From Bacteroidales bacterium (GTDB lineage Bacteria; Bacteroidota; Bacteroidia; Bacteroidales; WCHB1-69), in NCBI GenBank assembly GCA_017549765.1, contig JAFYNM010000020.1, forward strand, positions 1-54,676: a stretch of DNA of 54,676 bases, in the 5' to 3' direction. Numbering within the stretch: the stretch's first letter is position 1; the number at the start of each line of letters is the position of its first letter. The translations under genes were made by a program, and so were the position numbers. This document shows, piece after piece, positions 1 through 8,059 of this stretch. Under the pieces are notes generated by a model. The model made no database searches and was not told the origin of the DNA. It was given only the letters and a program-made list of their open reading frames with translations.

Positions 1-1850
1 GCCCGGCAGCCCAGGTTGGTGACGGTGACGCTGTAGGTGCCAGCGCTGTCGAGGGTGATGGCGGGACCTGAGGAGCCGTCGCTCCACAGGTAGCTCAGCA
101 CGTTGGGCTGCTCCACGGAGAGCTGTGCCCCGTGGCAGAGGGTGTCGTCATGGCAGTAGGTGAATATCGGTGGGGGCACCACAACAATGAAGGTGGTGAT
201 GGTATCGGGACAGTTGTCGTAGTGCAACACAAGTTGCGCGGTAAGGGTATCGACTTGGGGGAGGAGGAAGGAGAGGTCGGAAGCCATGTAGGAGTCTCCA
301 TTGTAGATCCACTCCACGGGCACGGAGTCGGGGTTGTGCTCCACACGCAGATGCAACGTGTCGCCCACGCAGCGATACACGGTGGCGGAGTCAGTCATGC
401 TGAGGTTAGAGTGGGGAAAGGGCCATGTCTGGATGGTATGCCCAGAATATGACATCATAGAATAGATGGGATACATCAAATTTCCAGTTGTAGGATAGCC
501 ACTATACCGGACAGCAAAACCTATCTCTGCAAGATAGGCAGAAAAGCCGTTAGGATTTTCCACTGTAATATAGGCGGGCAAACTGTCGCTGCTCCACCAA
601 GCCAGTTGCGCATAATAGTACTCTCCATTGGTGGCGGGAAAGGTGTCGAAGGCGGTGGCGGGCAAAAGCTCCCCATTGAAATAAGTGGAACCGATACCGT
701 CCTGGTGCGTGTAGATGACGAGATCCACGTAGGTGGTGTCCAGAATATTGGCAGGCAACTGGAATGTGTTCTTTGTGATGGGACAAGACCAGCTTGTGGT
801 CATGATTTCTGTCGGATGGTAAGCAAGGGAACAATCGAAACGCCAGATGCCTCCACCACTTGTAGTGTAAGGAGGAGACCACCAAATGGGAACATGAGGT
901 CTCGTCACGAAAAAGGGTAAAATAGCCCCAGGGGAGGAGTATCTTACGGAAGCGCAACCTGCAGGATTGCAATTCGTTTGTTCGGTAGTGATTGTAAGAG
1001 GGTTTAGTTGGGATGAGGAAGGAAAAGTGTCGGGATAAATATCATATTCATTATTGAAATCCCAGATTTCCAAATCAATATTGAAAAACTTGTCCTTCAT
1101 TCCTTTTGCCAAAAAATCATAACCAGTATACACAGATAAATCTTCATAATTAGAGGCAAAGCGAAAATCCCCAGCTGTGGGTGTGTATGTAACTATTTTT
1201 TTACAATTTGTTCGGATAAAAAGTGAATGGATTGGTCCCGTTCCCACATTAAACAAATATACATCCCCTGCATCCAGGGCGACAGTGTCGGTAGCGGTGT
1301 AGGCAATGGTTTGGTCTTCCGTGGCAATCACATAGAGACTGATTGGAGTTTCTGATGAAAACAAAGTGGAGCATCTCTCAATCGGATATAGTCTAACTTT
1401 CGATGCTATCCCTTCCGTTCCATAATAAGAAAAAAAGTTAGGCGTTTGTACCCAAACCTCAATATTTTCCGTGCTTCGAACCACAAAAGATTTCCCATGT
1501 GATATAGGATTGGTTATACCAGTGTTGGGGTCGTATGGGATTGTAATAGCCTCTGCCGGAAGTGTAATTGTAATCAAGGAGTCAGGTTGTACTATGAAAT
1601 CCAGGTGAAAGGAAGACCAAATAATCTCAAGATGGCCCGTACACGCGTGTTTGCCCAAAACATACACTATCACGCTATCGTTCTGGCATGGGAAAGTGTC
1701 AATTTGTCCGTTATGCACCCATAAATAGTCTTGAAAATAATTGTTTTCACCAAGCGTGTACCAGAACTCTTTCCCCTCATATTGGGCGGAAATGGCGCTG
1801 CAGGAGATCAGGCAGATTAACAATATGACAAATCGTTTGAGCATACTCAT
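1..1850 (-). CDS. Large secreted protein with IgGFc-binding-like N-terminus (3' end beyond window)
   Basis: The reading frame is open from an ATG at 1850 to the left edge, giving at least 616 residues without a stop. The start MSMLKRFVILLICLIS is a signal peptide, probably cleaved after SCSAISAQ; a second in-frame ATG lies at 1844. The next segment (EGKEFWYTLGENN, then a beta-rich stretch with PDSLITITLP and KSFVVRSTENIEVW) resembles the IgGFc-binding N-terminal domain family of extracellular adhesin-like proteins. Around residues 560-616 an Ig-like module appears (SYLWSDGSSGPAITL, then GTYSVTVTN), typical of Bacteroidota giant surface proteins. A T9SS sorting domain would lie off the left edge, so its presence is inferred. 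The start is 3 nt after the stop of the upstream gene, so the two are co-transcribed and probably translationally coupled. Binding target unknown. Confidence 0.8.
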   Translation of the reverse strand, partial: MSMLKRFVILLICLISCSAISAQYEGKEFWYTLGENNYFQDYLWVHNGQIDTFPCQNDSVIVYVLGKHACTGHLEIIWSSFHLDFIVQPDSLITITLPAEAITIPYDPNTGITNPISHGKSFVVRSTENIEVWVQTPNFFSYYGTEGIASKVRLYPIERCSTLFSSETPISLYVIATEDQTIAYTATDTVALDAGDVYLFNVGTGPIHSLFIRTNCKKIVTYTPTAGDFRFASNYEDLSVYTGYDFLAKGMKDKFFNIDLEIWDFNNEYDIYPDTFPSSSQLNPLTITTEQTNCNPAGCASVRYSSPGAILPFFVTRPHVPIWWSPPYTTSGGGIWRFDCSLAYHPTEIMTTSWSCPITKNTFQLPANILDTTYVDLVIYTHQDGIGSTYFNGELLPATAFDTFPATNGEYYYAQLAWWSSDSLPAYITVENPNGFSAYLAEIGFAVRYSGYPTTGNLMYPIYSMMSYSGHTIQTWPFPHSNLSMTDSATVYRCVGDTLHLRVEHNPDSVPVEWIYNGDSYMASDLSFLLPQVDTLTAQLVLHYDNCPDTITTFIVVVPPPIFTYCHDDTLCHGAQLSVEQPNVLSYLWSDGSSGPAITLDSAGTYSVTVTNLGCR

Positions 1851-1853
1851 GTG

Positions 1854-3518
1854 CTAAGGGAGTGAAAAGACTTTTTTAACAGAAAGGTTCCCCTTTGAAT
1901 CCATAGCTCTCAGAATATATATACCGCATTTTTCAGGCAAGGGGTTATACTGCCCACTATAGGTCTTACCTGTAGAAACTAAGCTGCCGGTCATGTCGTA
2001 GAAGCAGTACTGTATGCTGCCATCAAAGCCCGTGCAATAGAACTGCTTGCATTCCGACAGGACGATGTCCTGTTTGGATTCGGAAGTGATTGGCAAAGCC
2101 TTGGTCAAGGAATCCCTTTCCAAAGAAGGGCAGGCGTCGGGGCCGTAGCAAAGGATACTTTCCGTGACGTTATCTATTAACGGTTGGGGGTACGTTATGC
2201 CACAAGACGGATTTCCAAGTGTGGTGGTTAGTTGGCAGTTCGCGATTATCGGGGAGGCAGGCTTCCACACAACAGGAAGTTCCTGGTCGCAATCTGACTG
2301 GGAAATATCATAAGTTTCGGTCAGAATGCTTCTATCATCAGCCAAAGAAGGATACCACCCTGCCCCTGCAATCAACAATGGGACACATTCGTGATAAATG
2401 TCCAGGGCCAGATTGGTCGTGTTGAGATAGGAACCATATATGTCAATCGTCGGGGAGGTCGTGCTAGGACAGGGAGGGGAGATGGCAAAACCGCCGTCCA
2501 GTTGTTTCGCCTTCATGCCCAAGTAAAAATTGTAAGGATCCACTTGGGCGAGAAATTGGGAGTTGTGGGTTGTGCAGTATATGAATTCACCTAAGAAGTT
2601 CAGGCGCTGGTGAATCGGGTCGTACAACATGTCCAAGGCAACAAGCTTGTGGGTCGGAACATGGAAGAAATAACTGCTATCCACCACGCGGGAGGGATCC
2701 CAATAATTATATATGGTTGTCAACCAGATGACTTCCTCTGTTGACGTTCGCAGGTCACGAAATACCAGTAGCGTGTCGTCGTGCAGCTTGACATGCATGG
2801 CCTGGTGCTCTGCCATGCCTGGGATTGCATTGTTGTCCACATAATACTGAAGCGTGTGGTTGATGGCAGGTGGTGTGGAGGCATCAAAAGTGAACAGGTC
2901 CACAAAAAAACGGGGATAGGACAGTCCGTATGAAATCGGACCGGTTGCAACAAAAAAATTGTGGGTGTCATCCCATGAAATGTCGGTGTAATATTCATTT
3001 GCCGTGATTGAAGTGATATTGGACGACATGTCCACGGCTATCATCTGCCCGTTATCCAGAACAAACATATATATCTGATTACCGTTGATGTCATACCCAG
3101 CACAACCATCCAGAATCCTATTTCCTATTGATATATTATTGAAATACTTAAGAAGATTGGTTGAAGTTTCAAAAGCTGCAAAAGCAGGTGTGGAATTTCC
3201 AGACAAAGAGAGCTCACTTCCATAAACAACACAGTTGCCGTCAAAAGTTTTGAAACCTCCTTTTAAGTTGAAGTTTGTGTTCAGTGTCATATAATGAGTT
3301 GTTCCATTTGAGAGCAATGAATTGGGGTCAATCTTGGCAACAGACATAGTTCCTTTATCTGTTTGAAAATAATAGATAGTTGCATTGCTATACACAATCG
3401 AAACGGCACTTTCAGGTCTCGTTACTATTGAAGAAAGGTAGTTCCAATACTGGTTTTGGGCATTCGAAACTGTCGCAAAAGCAAGCAGGGAAAAAATGAA
3501 AGCGTAAAATCTTTTCAT
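1854..3518 (-). CDS. Secreted protein with T9SS type A-like sorting domain
   Basis: A 554-residue protein starting at MKRFYAFIFSLLAFATVSNA, a clear signal peptide. An ATG 39 nt further upstream is rejected because it lies upstream of the transcription start expected from the -7 element at 3546-3553. The body (residues about 25-470) is beta-rich with recurring short strands and resembles a beta-propeller-like surface domain, but I cannot name a family. The last ~80 residues fit a T9SS type A C-terminal domain: a strand containing QYCFYDMTGSLVSTG, then CGIYILRAMDSKGN and a final basic KKVFSLP. The protein is therefore probably carried across the outer membrane by the Por system and anchored or released there. 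It is the first gene of a two-gene operon with the partial adhesin-like gene 3 nt downstream. Function unknown. Confidence 0.8.
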   Translation of the reverse strand: MKRFYAFIFSLLAFATVSNAQNQYWNYLSSIVTRPESAVSIVYSNATIYYFQTDKGTMSVAKIDPNSLLSNGTTHYMTLNTNFNLKGGFKTFDGNCVVYGSELSLSGNSTPAFAAFETSTNLLKYFNNISIGNRILDGCAGYDINGNQIYMFVLDNGQMIAVDMSSNITSITANEYYTDISWDDTHNFFVATGPISYGLSYPRFFVDLFTFDASTPPAINHTLQYYVDNNAIPGMAEHQAMHVKLHDDTLLVFRDLRTSTEEVIWLTTIYNYWDPSRVVDSSYFFHVPTHKLVALDMLYDPIHQRLNFLGEFIYCTTHNSQFLAQVDPYNFYLGMKAKQLDGGFAISPPCPSTTSPTIDIYGSYLNTTNLALDIYHECVPLLIAGAGWYPSLADDRSILTETYDISQSDCDQELPVVWKPASPIIANCQLTTTLGNPSCGITYPQPLIDNVTESILCYGPDACPSLERDSLTKALPITSESKQDIVLSECKQFYCTGFDGSIQYCFYDMTGSLVSTGKTYSGQYNPLPEKCGIYILRAMDSKGNLSVKKVFSLP

Positions 3519-3545
3519 AATCGCATTGTTTTTATAATTTCGGGG

Positions 3546-3553
3546 CAAAGATA
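3546..3553 (-). promoter_or_regulatory. Bacteroidota -7 element for the left-edge secreted-protein operon
   Basis: CAAAGATA on the plus strand reads TATCTTTG on the minus strand, an exact TAnnTTTG match, 28 nt from the chosen start at 3518. Confidence 0.7.
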
Positions 3554-3600
3554 ACATTTTTTATAAGTAATTAAATCATGAAACTATTAAATGATGAAGT

Positions 3601-3648
3601 TGAGAAACTAAGAAGTTAAAAGGTTTCAACTGATAACTGACAACTAAA
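3601..3648. repeat. Composite intergenic microrepeat, copy A
   Basis: Contains GAAACTAAGAAGTTAAAAGG followed by CTGATAACTGACAACTAA. The same two motifs occur in the same relative order near 31872-31948 (reverse orientation) and 54415-54491, and in looser form at 22266-22497. It lies just upstream of the -7 element of the C69 peptidase gene. Confidence 0.6.
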
Positions 3649-3654
3649 AATTTG

Positions 3655-3662
3655 TATCTTTG
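3655..3662 (+). promoter_or_regulatory. Bacteroidota -7 element for the C69 peptidase gene
   Basis: TATCTTTG matches TAnnTTTG exactly, 41 nt before the ATG at 3704. No convincing -33 element was seen at the usual spacing. Confidence 0.7.
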
Positions 3663-3703
3663 CGCTTTCTTTTTGGAATTATTCAACAATAAAATATCCT
3701 TCT

Positions 3704-5446
3704 ATGAAAAAAGCAATTCTCTTGACATGGCTGTGTGGTCTGCTCTGCATGGGCACCACGATGGCCTGCACCAACTTTATCATCACCAAGGGGGCCAGCA
3801 AGGATGGTTCCTGCATGCTGACCTATTCGGCCGACTCCCACCAGCTCTACGGGGAGCTCTATTACCGTCCTGCCGCCAACTATCCTGCCGGCGCCATGAT
3901 GGACGTCATCGAGTGGGACACCGGCAAACTGCTGGGCCAGATCCCGCAGGTGGCGCACACCTACTCGGTGGTCGGCAACATGAACGAGCACCAGCTGGCC
4001 ATCGGCGAGACGACCTACGGCGGCATCAAGCAGCTGGAGGAGGGCCATGGTATGCTCGACTACGGCTCTTTGATCTACATCACGCTCCAACGTGCCAAGA
4101 ATGCCCGCGAGGCTATCAAGGTGATGGTGGAGCTGATAGCCCAGTACGGCTACGCCAGCGAGGGTGAGTCTTTCTCTTTTGTGGATCCCAACGAGGCGTG
4201 GGTCATGGACCTCATCGGCAAAGGCGAGACCCTCTATGATGCCAAAGGCAAGGTCTCCAAAGTGTGGAGCACCGGTGCCGTGTGGGTGGCCCGTCGCGTT
4301 CCCGACGGCTATATCTGCGGCCATGCCAACCAGTCCCGTATCAGCACCTTCCCGATGCGTGACGGCAAGACCTCCATCACCAGCAACGAGCTCAACAAGA
4401 TCTTCCTGCCCACCGTGGAGACGGTCTATTCCGCCGAGATGGTCGATTTTGCCAAGGCTGCCGGTCTCTACCCCAAGGATGGCAAGCCCGCCGACTTCAG
4501 CTTCTGCGATGCCTTCAACCCCATCGACTTCAGCGGCGCCCGCTTCTGCGACGCCCGCGTGTGGATGGCCTTCTACCGCTGCAACCCGGGCCTCATGGCC
4601 TCTTACGAGGACTATGCCCGTGGCGATAATTTGAAACACCGTATGCCCCTCTGGATCAAGCCGGCCGACAAAAACAAAATCGATGTCCGTTTTGTCATGA
4701 ACCTGATGCGCGACCACTATGAGGGCTCCACCATGGATATGTCCAAAGACCTCGGTGCCGGCCCTTACGCCTGCCCTTACCGCTGGCGTCCCATGACCTG
4801 GTCCTATAACGGCAAGGACTATATCCACGAGCGCGCCACCGCTACCCAGCAGACAGGCTTCACTTTCCTGGCCCAGTGTCGCAGCTGGCTCCCCGACATG
4901 GTGGGCGGCATCTTCTGGTTCGGCGTGGATGACTGCGCCAGCTCCTGCTTTGTGCCCATGTACTGCGGTATCACCGAGATCCCCTATCAGTATGCCGAGG
5001 GCAACGGCTCCATGGTTCAGTACTCTCCGACAGCCGCTTTCTGGACTTTCACCAAGGTGAGCAACTTCGTCTATACCCGCTATAGCGACATGATCAAGCA
5101 TGTCAACGAGAAGCAGGACTATTGGGAGAATCTCTTTATCAAAGAGACCAGAGACTTCTCTTCCAAGCTGGCCGACATCTGCAGATCCAATCCTGAAGCC
5201 GCCCGCAAAGAGTTGAACGAATACTCCAGACAAGCCGCCACCAACGTGGTCAACGAGTGGAATCATCTCTTCGAGTATCTGCTGGTGAAATACCATGATG
5301 GCAACGTCAAGAAGGAAGAGAACGGCAAGTTCCTGACCAATGGCACTGCCAAACCGCAGGTGGTCTTCCCCGACCAGCCAGAGTATCCGCAGAGATGGTA
5401 CAAGATGATTGTCGATGACTGCGGCAATAACATCCAGGCCAAGTAG
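3704..5446 (+). CDS. Secreted C69-family dipeptidase
   Basis: A 580-residue protein of peptidase family C69 (PepD-like), N-terminal-nucleophile hydrolases that usually cleave dipeptides. Residues 1-21 form a signal peptide ending TTMA, directly followed by Cys22 in ACTNFIITKGASKDG. This is the family's autoprocessing site and catalytic nucleophile, so signal peptide removal would expose the active N-terminal Cys. The following segments (ADSHQLYGELY, MNEHQLAIGETTYGG, FSFVDPNEAWVMDLIGKG) are also typical of the family. The length is in the normal range for Bacteroidota C69 peptidases with a long C-terminal part. The product should act in the periplasm or outside the cell, probably in peptide nutrition. 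It is a single gene with its own promoter (3655-3662) and a strong terminator (5467-5496). A long open frame on the opposite strand is a codon-bias shadow. Confidence 0.9.
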   Translation: MKKAILLTWLCGLLCMGTTMACTNFIITKGASKDGSCMLTYSADSHQLYGELYYRPAANYPAGAMMDVIEWDTGKLLGQIPQVAHTYSVVGNMNEHQLAIGETTYGGIKQLEEGHGMLDYGSLIYITLQRAKNAREAIKVMVELIAQYGYASEGESFSFVDPNEAWVMDLIGKGETLYDAKGKVSKVWSTGAVWVARRVPDGYICGHANQSRISTFPMRDGKTSITSNELNKIFLPTVETVYSAEMVDFAKAAGLYPKDGKPADFSFCDAFNPIDFSGARFCDARVWMAFYRCNPGLMASYEDYARGDNLKHRMPLWIKPADKNKIDVRFVMNLMRDHYEGSTMDMSKDLGAGPYACPYRWRPMTWSYNGKDYIHERATATQQTGFTFLAQCRSWLPDMVGGIFWFGVDDCASSCFVPMYCGITEIPYQYAEGNGSMVQYSPTAAFWTFTKVSNFVYTRYSDMIKHVNEKQDYWENLFIKETRDFSSKLADICRSNPEAARKELNEYSRQAATNVVNEWNHLFEYLLVKYHDGNVKKEENGKFLTNGTAKPQVVFPDQPEYPQRWYKMIVDDCGNNIQAK

Positions 5447-5466
5447 GGAGTCATTATGCCATAAAG

Positions 5467-5496
5467 AAAATAGCGTGCCGACGGCACGCTATTTTT
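5467..5496. terminator. Strong hairpin terminator, probably bidirectional
   Basis: AAAATAGCGTGCC (5467-5479), loop GAC, and GGCACGCTATTTTT (5483-5496) form a 13-bp stem with A and T tracts on both sides. It lies between the convergent C69 peptidase gene and the META lipoprotein gene, so it can serve both. Confidence 0.9.
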
Positions 5497-5549
5497 GTAA
5501 ATGCCTTACTATTCTCTTGGACGGCACTTACATATAAAGAAAACCCGTA

Positions 5550-5978
5550 CTATTCTTTCGGGGCGGTTCCTTCGAAACGCAGAATCTCTTTCGATCCGTC
5601 GGACAGGATGAGGATGTTGCCTTCGATGGTGAAATCATGAATTTCCTTTTTCAACGCCTTCATAAAATCCCTTTCCACCTCCATTTTGGAACACAGTTTC
5701 TTGGTGGAGCCTGTGTATTCGAGATCGAGGTTCTGTTTGCGTTGATAATAGGTTCCTTGGAAATCGTTGCATCCAAGATTGCCGTAGAACTGCCCGTCGT
5801 CGCCAAAAATAAGATAGGGCTGGACAGGGGAATCGTCGGAGATGGCATTCTGCTCGATGGCGACGAGGTTCCATTGGGTCTGGCGGAGCGGCATGTCGCC
5901 GGAGGCAGCCTTTTTGGTGGACTTGCAGCAGGTGAAGCACATAAGACAGATAAACATTAAGGGGATGATTTTTTTCAT
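5550..5978 (-). CDS. META/HslJ-domain lipoprotein
   Basis: A 142-residue protein beginning MKKIIPLMFICLMCFTCC, a short hydrophobic signal rich in cysteine that fits a lipoprotein, though the lipobox is weak. The rest matches the META (HslJ) domain: TQWNLVAIE, then LIFGDDGQFYGNLGCNDFQG, then STKKLCSKMEVERDF and a final strand ILILSDGSKEILRFEG. HslJ-type proteins are small envelope proteins of unclear biochemical role, in E. coli linked to heat shock and novobiocin resistance; the role here is unknown. Its ATG overlaps the TGA of engB (ATGA), so it is the last gene of the envC-engB-META operon and is translationally coupled to engB. Confidence 0.85.
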   Translation of the reverse strand: MKKIIPLMFICLMCFTCCKSTKKAASGDMPLRQTQWNLVAIEQNAISDDSPVQPYLIFGDDGQFYGNLGCNDFQGTYYQRKQNLDLEYTGSTKKLCSKMEVERDFMKALKKEIHDFTIEGNILILSDGSKEILRFEGTAPKE

Positions 5979-6592
5979 TGTTCAGATTGTTGAGATGAAT
6001 ATTGTTGGTTGATTTCTTCGATGAGATCCAGGACGCGCTCTTTGCCATAGCAGGTCTCGGCGGAGGTGGCGATCATCAGGGGCATCTCCTCCCACTGTTC
6101 GGCAAGGGCGTTCTTCATCCGTTGAATGTTGCCCTGCACCTTGCCGTTGGATATCTTGTCAGCTTTGGTGAAGATCAGTGCAAAAGGAATCTCCCGTTCG
6201 CCGAGGCTGTTGATGAACTCCAGGTCTATCTTTTGCGGCTCCAGACGGGAATCGATGAGGACAAAGACGATCTGCAGATTCTCGCGCAGCTGCAAATAGT
6301 CGGAGATCATCTTTCTCCACCTGTCGCGTACTGTCTTGGAGATGGAGGCATAGCCATAGCCCGGCAAATCGACCAGATACCAGCTGTTGTTGATGAGGAA
6401 ATGATTGATGGTCTGCGTCTTGCCTGGCTTTGAGGAGGTCTTGGCCAGTTTTTTATTGTTGACCAGCATGTTGATGAGTGACGACTTGCCCACGTTGGAG
6501 CGGCCGATGAAGGCGTACTCCGGCATCGTTGCTGGCGGACATTTGCGCCAGTCGGTATTGCTCTGTATGAATTCGGCCTGTTTGATGATCAT
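5975..6592 (-). CDS. engB: Ribosome biogenesis GTPase EngB (YihA/YsxC)
   Basis: A 205-residue TRAFAC GTPase needed for assembly of the 50S ribosomal subunit. The start MIIKQAEFIQ lies 2 nt after the upstream stop; a further-upstream ATG would overlap the preceding gene and is not preferred. Visible motifs are the P-loop GRSNVGKS (residues 30-37), G3 DLPGYGYA and G4 TKAD. The segment RWRKMISDYLQLRENLQIVF and the short C-terminus are typical of EngB. It is placed between a cell-division hydrolase activator and a META lipoprotein in one operon, overlapping the latter by ATGA. It acts in the cytoplasm on the large ribosomal subunit. Confidence 0.95.
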   Translation of the reverse strand: MIIKQAEFIQSNTDWRKCPPATMPEYAFIGRSNVGKSSLINMLVNNKKLAKTSSKPGKTQTINHFLINNSWYLVDLPGYGYASISKTVRDRWRKMISDYLQLRENLQIVFVLIDSRLEPQKIDLEFINSLGEREIPFALIFTKADKISNGKVQGNIQRMKNALAEQWEEMPLMIATSAETCYGKERVLDLIEEINQQYSSQQSEQ

Positions 6593-6594
6593 GA

Positions 6595-7917
6595 CTATCT
6601 GCGTGCTAACCAACTATTTGGATTTACGTGGGCATCATTCTTCCACAACTCGAAATGCATCTCGTAGGTGTTGGTGGCGCTGTTTTTGGCCACCGTGGCG
6701 ATGGTCTGCTTGGTGCTCACCTTGTCTCCTTTCTTGACCTTCACACCTGTTACGTTCTGATAAACGGAAATATATTCGCCATGGCGGATCATGATGACCT
6801 TGGAGCCCATAACGTCCAATACGGCAGTCACCTCTCCTTGGTAGATGGCACGTACCGGGGTGCCGGCCTCCGTCATGATGTCGATGCCATGGTTCTCCAC
6901 GATTACCGAGGGGACGTCGGGGTGTGGATAGTTGCCGTAGTCGCCCACCTTGGCACCCTTGGCGACGGGCCACGGCAGACTGCCCTTGTTGTTGACGAAG
7001 GAGTTGTTCAGCGTCTTCTCCTCCGGTGTCAACGTGATGGTGGCCGTGCTTCTCGTATTCGTGCTGGCAGAGGCGGTGGAAGATGAGGACGTGCCGCTCT
7101 TGCCACTGGCGGAGGTGCTGGCCGTCGAGCCCTTGGAGGACTTGTTGCTCTTGGCGTTGGCCGCCGCGATCTCCGCCTTGATGGCCGCCTGGATGGCGGC
7201 ATCAATCTGCTTGCGCTGCTGCTGCTTTTTCTTCAATTCGGCACTCAACTGCTGCGATTTTTTCTTCAACGCCTCGGCATTCTTCGTCTTCTGATTACGG
7301 TCTTTCTCCAACTGCTTGATCTCCTTCTCTTTTCCAGACAAAACATTCAGTTTCTCGCCCTTTAGATGGATGATCTCCTCATTCTTCTGCTGCAACTCCT
7401 GCTTCGTATTGTTGATCTGTTCCACCTGCTCGTGCATGCTCTTGGAAATCAAGGAGTAATAGCGCAAACGGTGAAACATCTGTTGGAAGTCTTCCGCCGC
7501 CAAAATGAAGGTGATCTTGTCCATCAGCCGACGATGACGGTAGGCCATATAGACCATCTGCGCATAGTCGGTCTTCATATATTCCAGTTTTTTCTGCAAG
7601 ACGTTGATGGCCTGCTGGTTGTCTTCCTGCTGGACCTCAATCTGCAATATCTCGTTGTTCAAGGTGGTGATATATTTCTCTCGGTTGTTGATCTGCTGAC
7701 GCAAAACGGCGGCCTGTTGCAGGGAGGCTTGCTGGTTTTTCTCCGTTTTTTTCAGCAGACTTTGCGTGTTGGCGATCTCCTTCTCCAGTCTTTGCTTGTC
7801 TTGCTTGAGCTGGGAACTGCTCTTCTTCTGGCCATAAACGGGCGAGTAGAAGCACAATCCGAGGATGAACACCCACAGAAAAAGCCATTTGGGAATATTT
7901 TGATGACGATATTGCAT
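6595..7917 (-). CDS. EnvC-like murein hydrolase activator (degenerate M23/LytM)
   Basis: A 440-residue secreted protein with an N-terminal hydrophobic signal (FLWVFILGLCFYSPVYGQ). A long coiled coil follows at about residues 30-240 (repeated KQLEKD, LKKKSQQLSAELKKK), then a Ser/Thr/Gly/Ala-rich linker at about 255-295, then an M23/LytM domain at about 320-440. The M23 metal ligands look degenerate: the first motif reads NHGID rather than HxxxD, and the second reads EMHFE rather than HxHFE. This matches EnvC, an FtsEX partner that activates amidases without being an active peptidase itself. It is the first gene of an operon with engB and a META lipoprotein, driven by the -7 element at 7939-7946. 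It acts in the periplasm, probably in daughter-cell separation; ftsEX is not in the window. Confidence 0.88.
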   Translation of the reverse strand: MQYRHQNIPKWLFLWVFILGLCFYSPVYGQKKSSSQLKQDKQRLEKEIANTQSLLKKTEKNQQASLQQAAVLRQQINNREKYITTLNNEILQIEVQQEDNQQAINVLQKKLEYMKTDYAQMVYMAYRHRRLMDKITFILAAEDFQQMFHRLRYYSLISKSMHEQVEQINNTKQELQQKNEEIIHLKGEKLNVLSGKEKEIKQLEKDRNQKTKNAEALKKKSQQLSAELKKKQQQRKQIDAAIQAAIKAEIAAANAKSNKSSKGSTASTSASGKSGTSSSSTASASTNTRSTATITLTPEEKTLNNSFVNNKGSLPWPVAKGAKVGDYGNYPHPDVPSVIVENHGIDIMTEAGTPVRAIYQGEVTAVLDVMGSKVIMIRHGEYISVYQNVTGVKVKKGDKVSTKQTIATVAKNSATNTYEMHFELWKNDAHVNPNSWLARR

Positions 7918-7938
7918 ATTACGGGAATATTAAGGTTG

Positions 7939-7946
7939 CAAAGATA
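7939..7946 (-). promoter_or_regulatory. Bacteroidota -7 element for the envC-like/engB operon
   Basis: Minus strand TATCTTTG, exact TAnnTTTG match, 22 nt from the start at 7917; divergent from the purL promoter. Confidence 0.7.
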
Positions 7947-8026
7947 CGCTATTGCGTCGCTTCTTTTTTTATCTTGTAATTATTTTATAAACATGATAAC
8001 GTTAATTGATACCCGATATTTTTTAT

Positions 8027-8034
8027 TATTTTTG
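8027..8034 (+). promoter_or_regulatory. Bacteroidota -7 element for purL
   Basis: TATTTTTG matches TAnnTTTG. It lies 26 nt before the ATG at 8060, which excludes the in-frame ATG at 8006 as start. Confidence 0.65.
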
Positions 8035-8059
8035 CCACCTCAAAAAAATATTTTGTGTC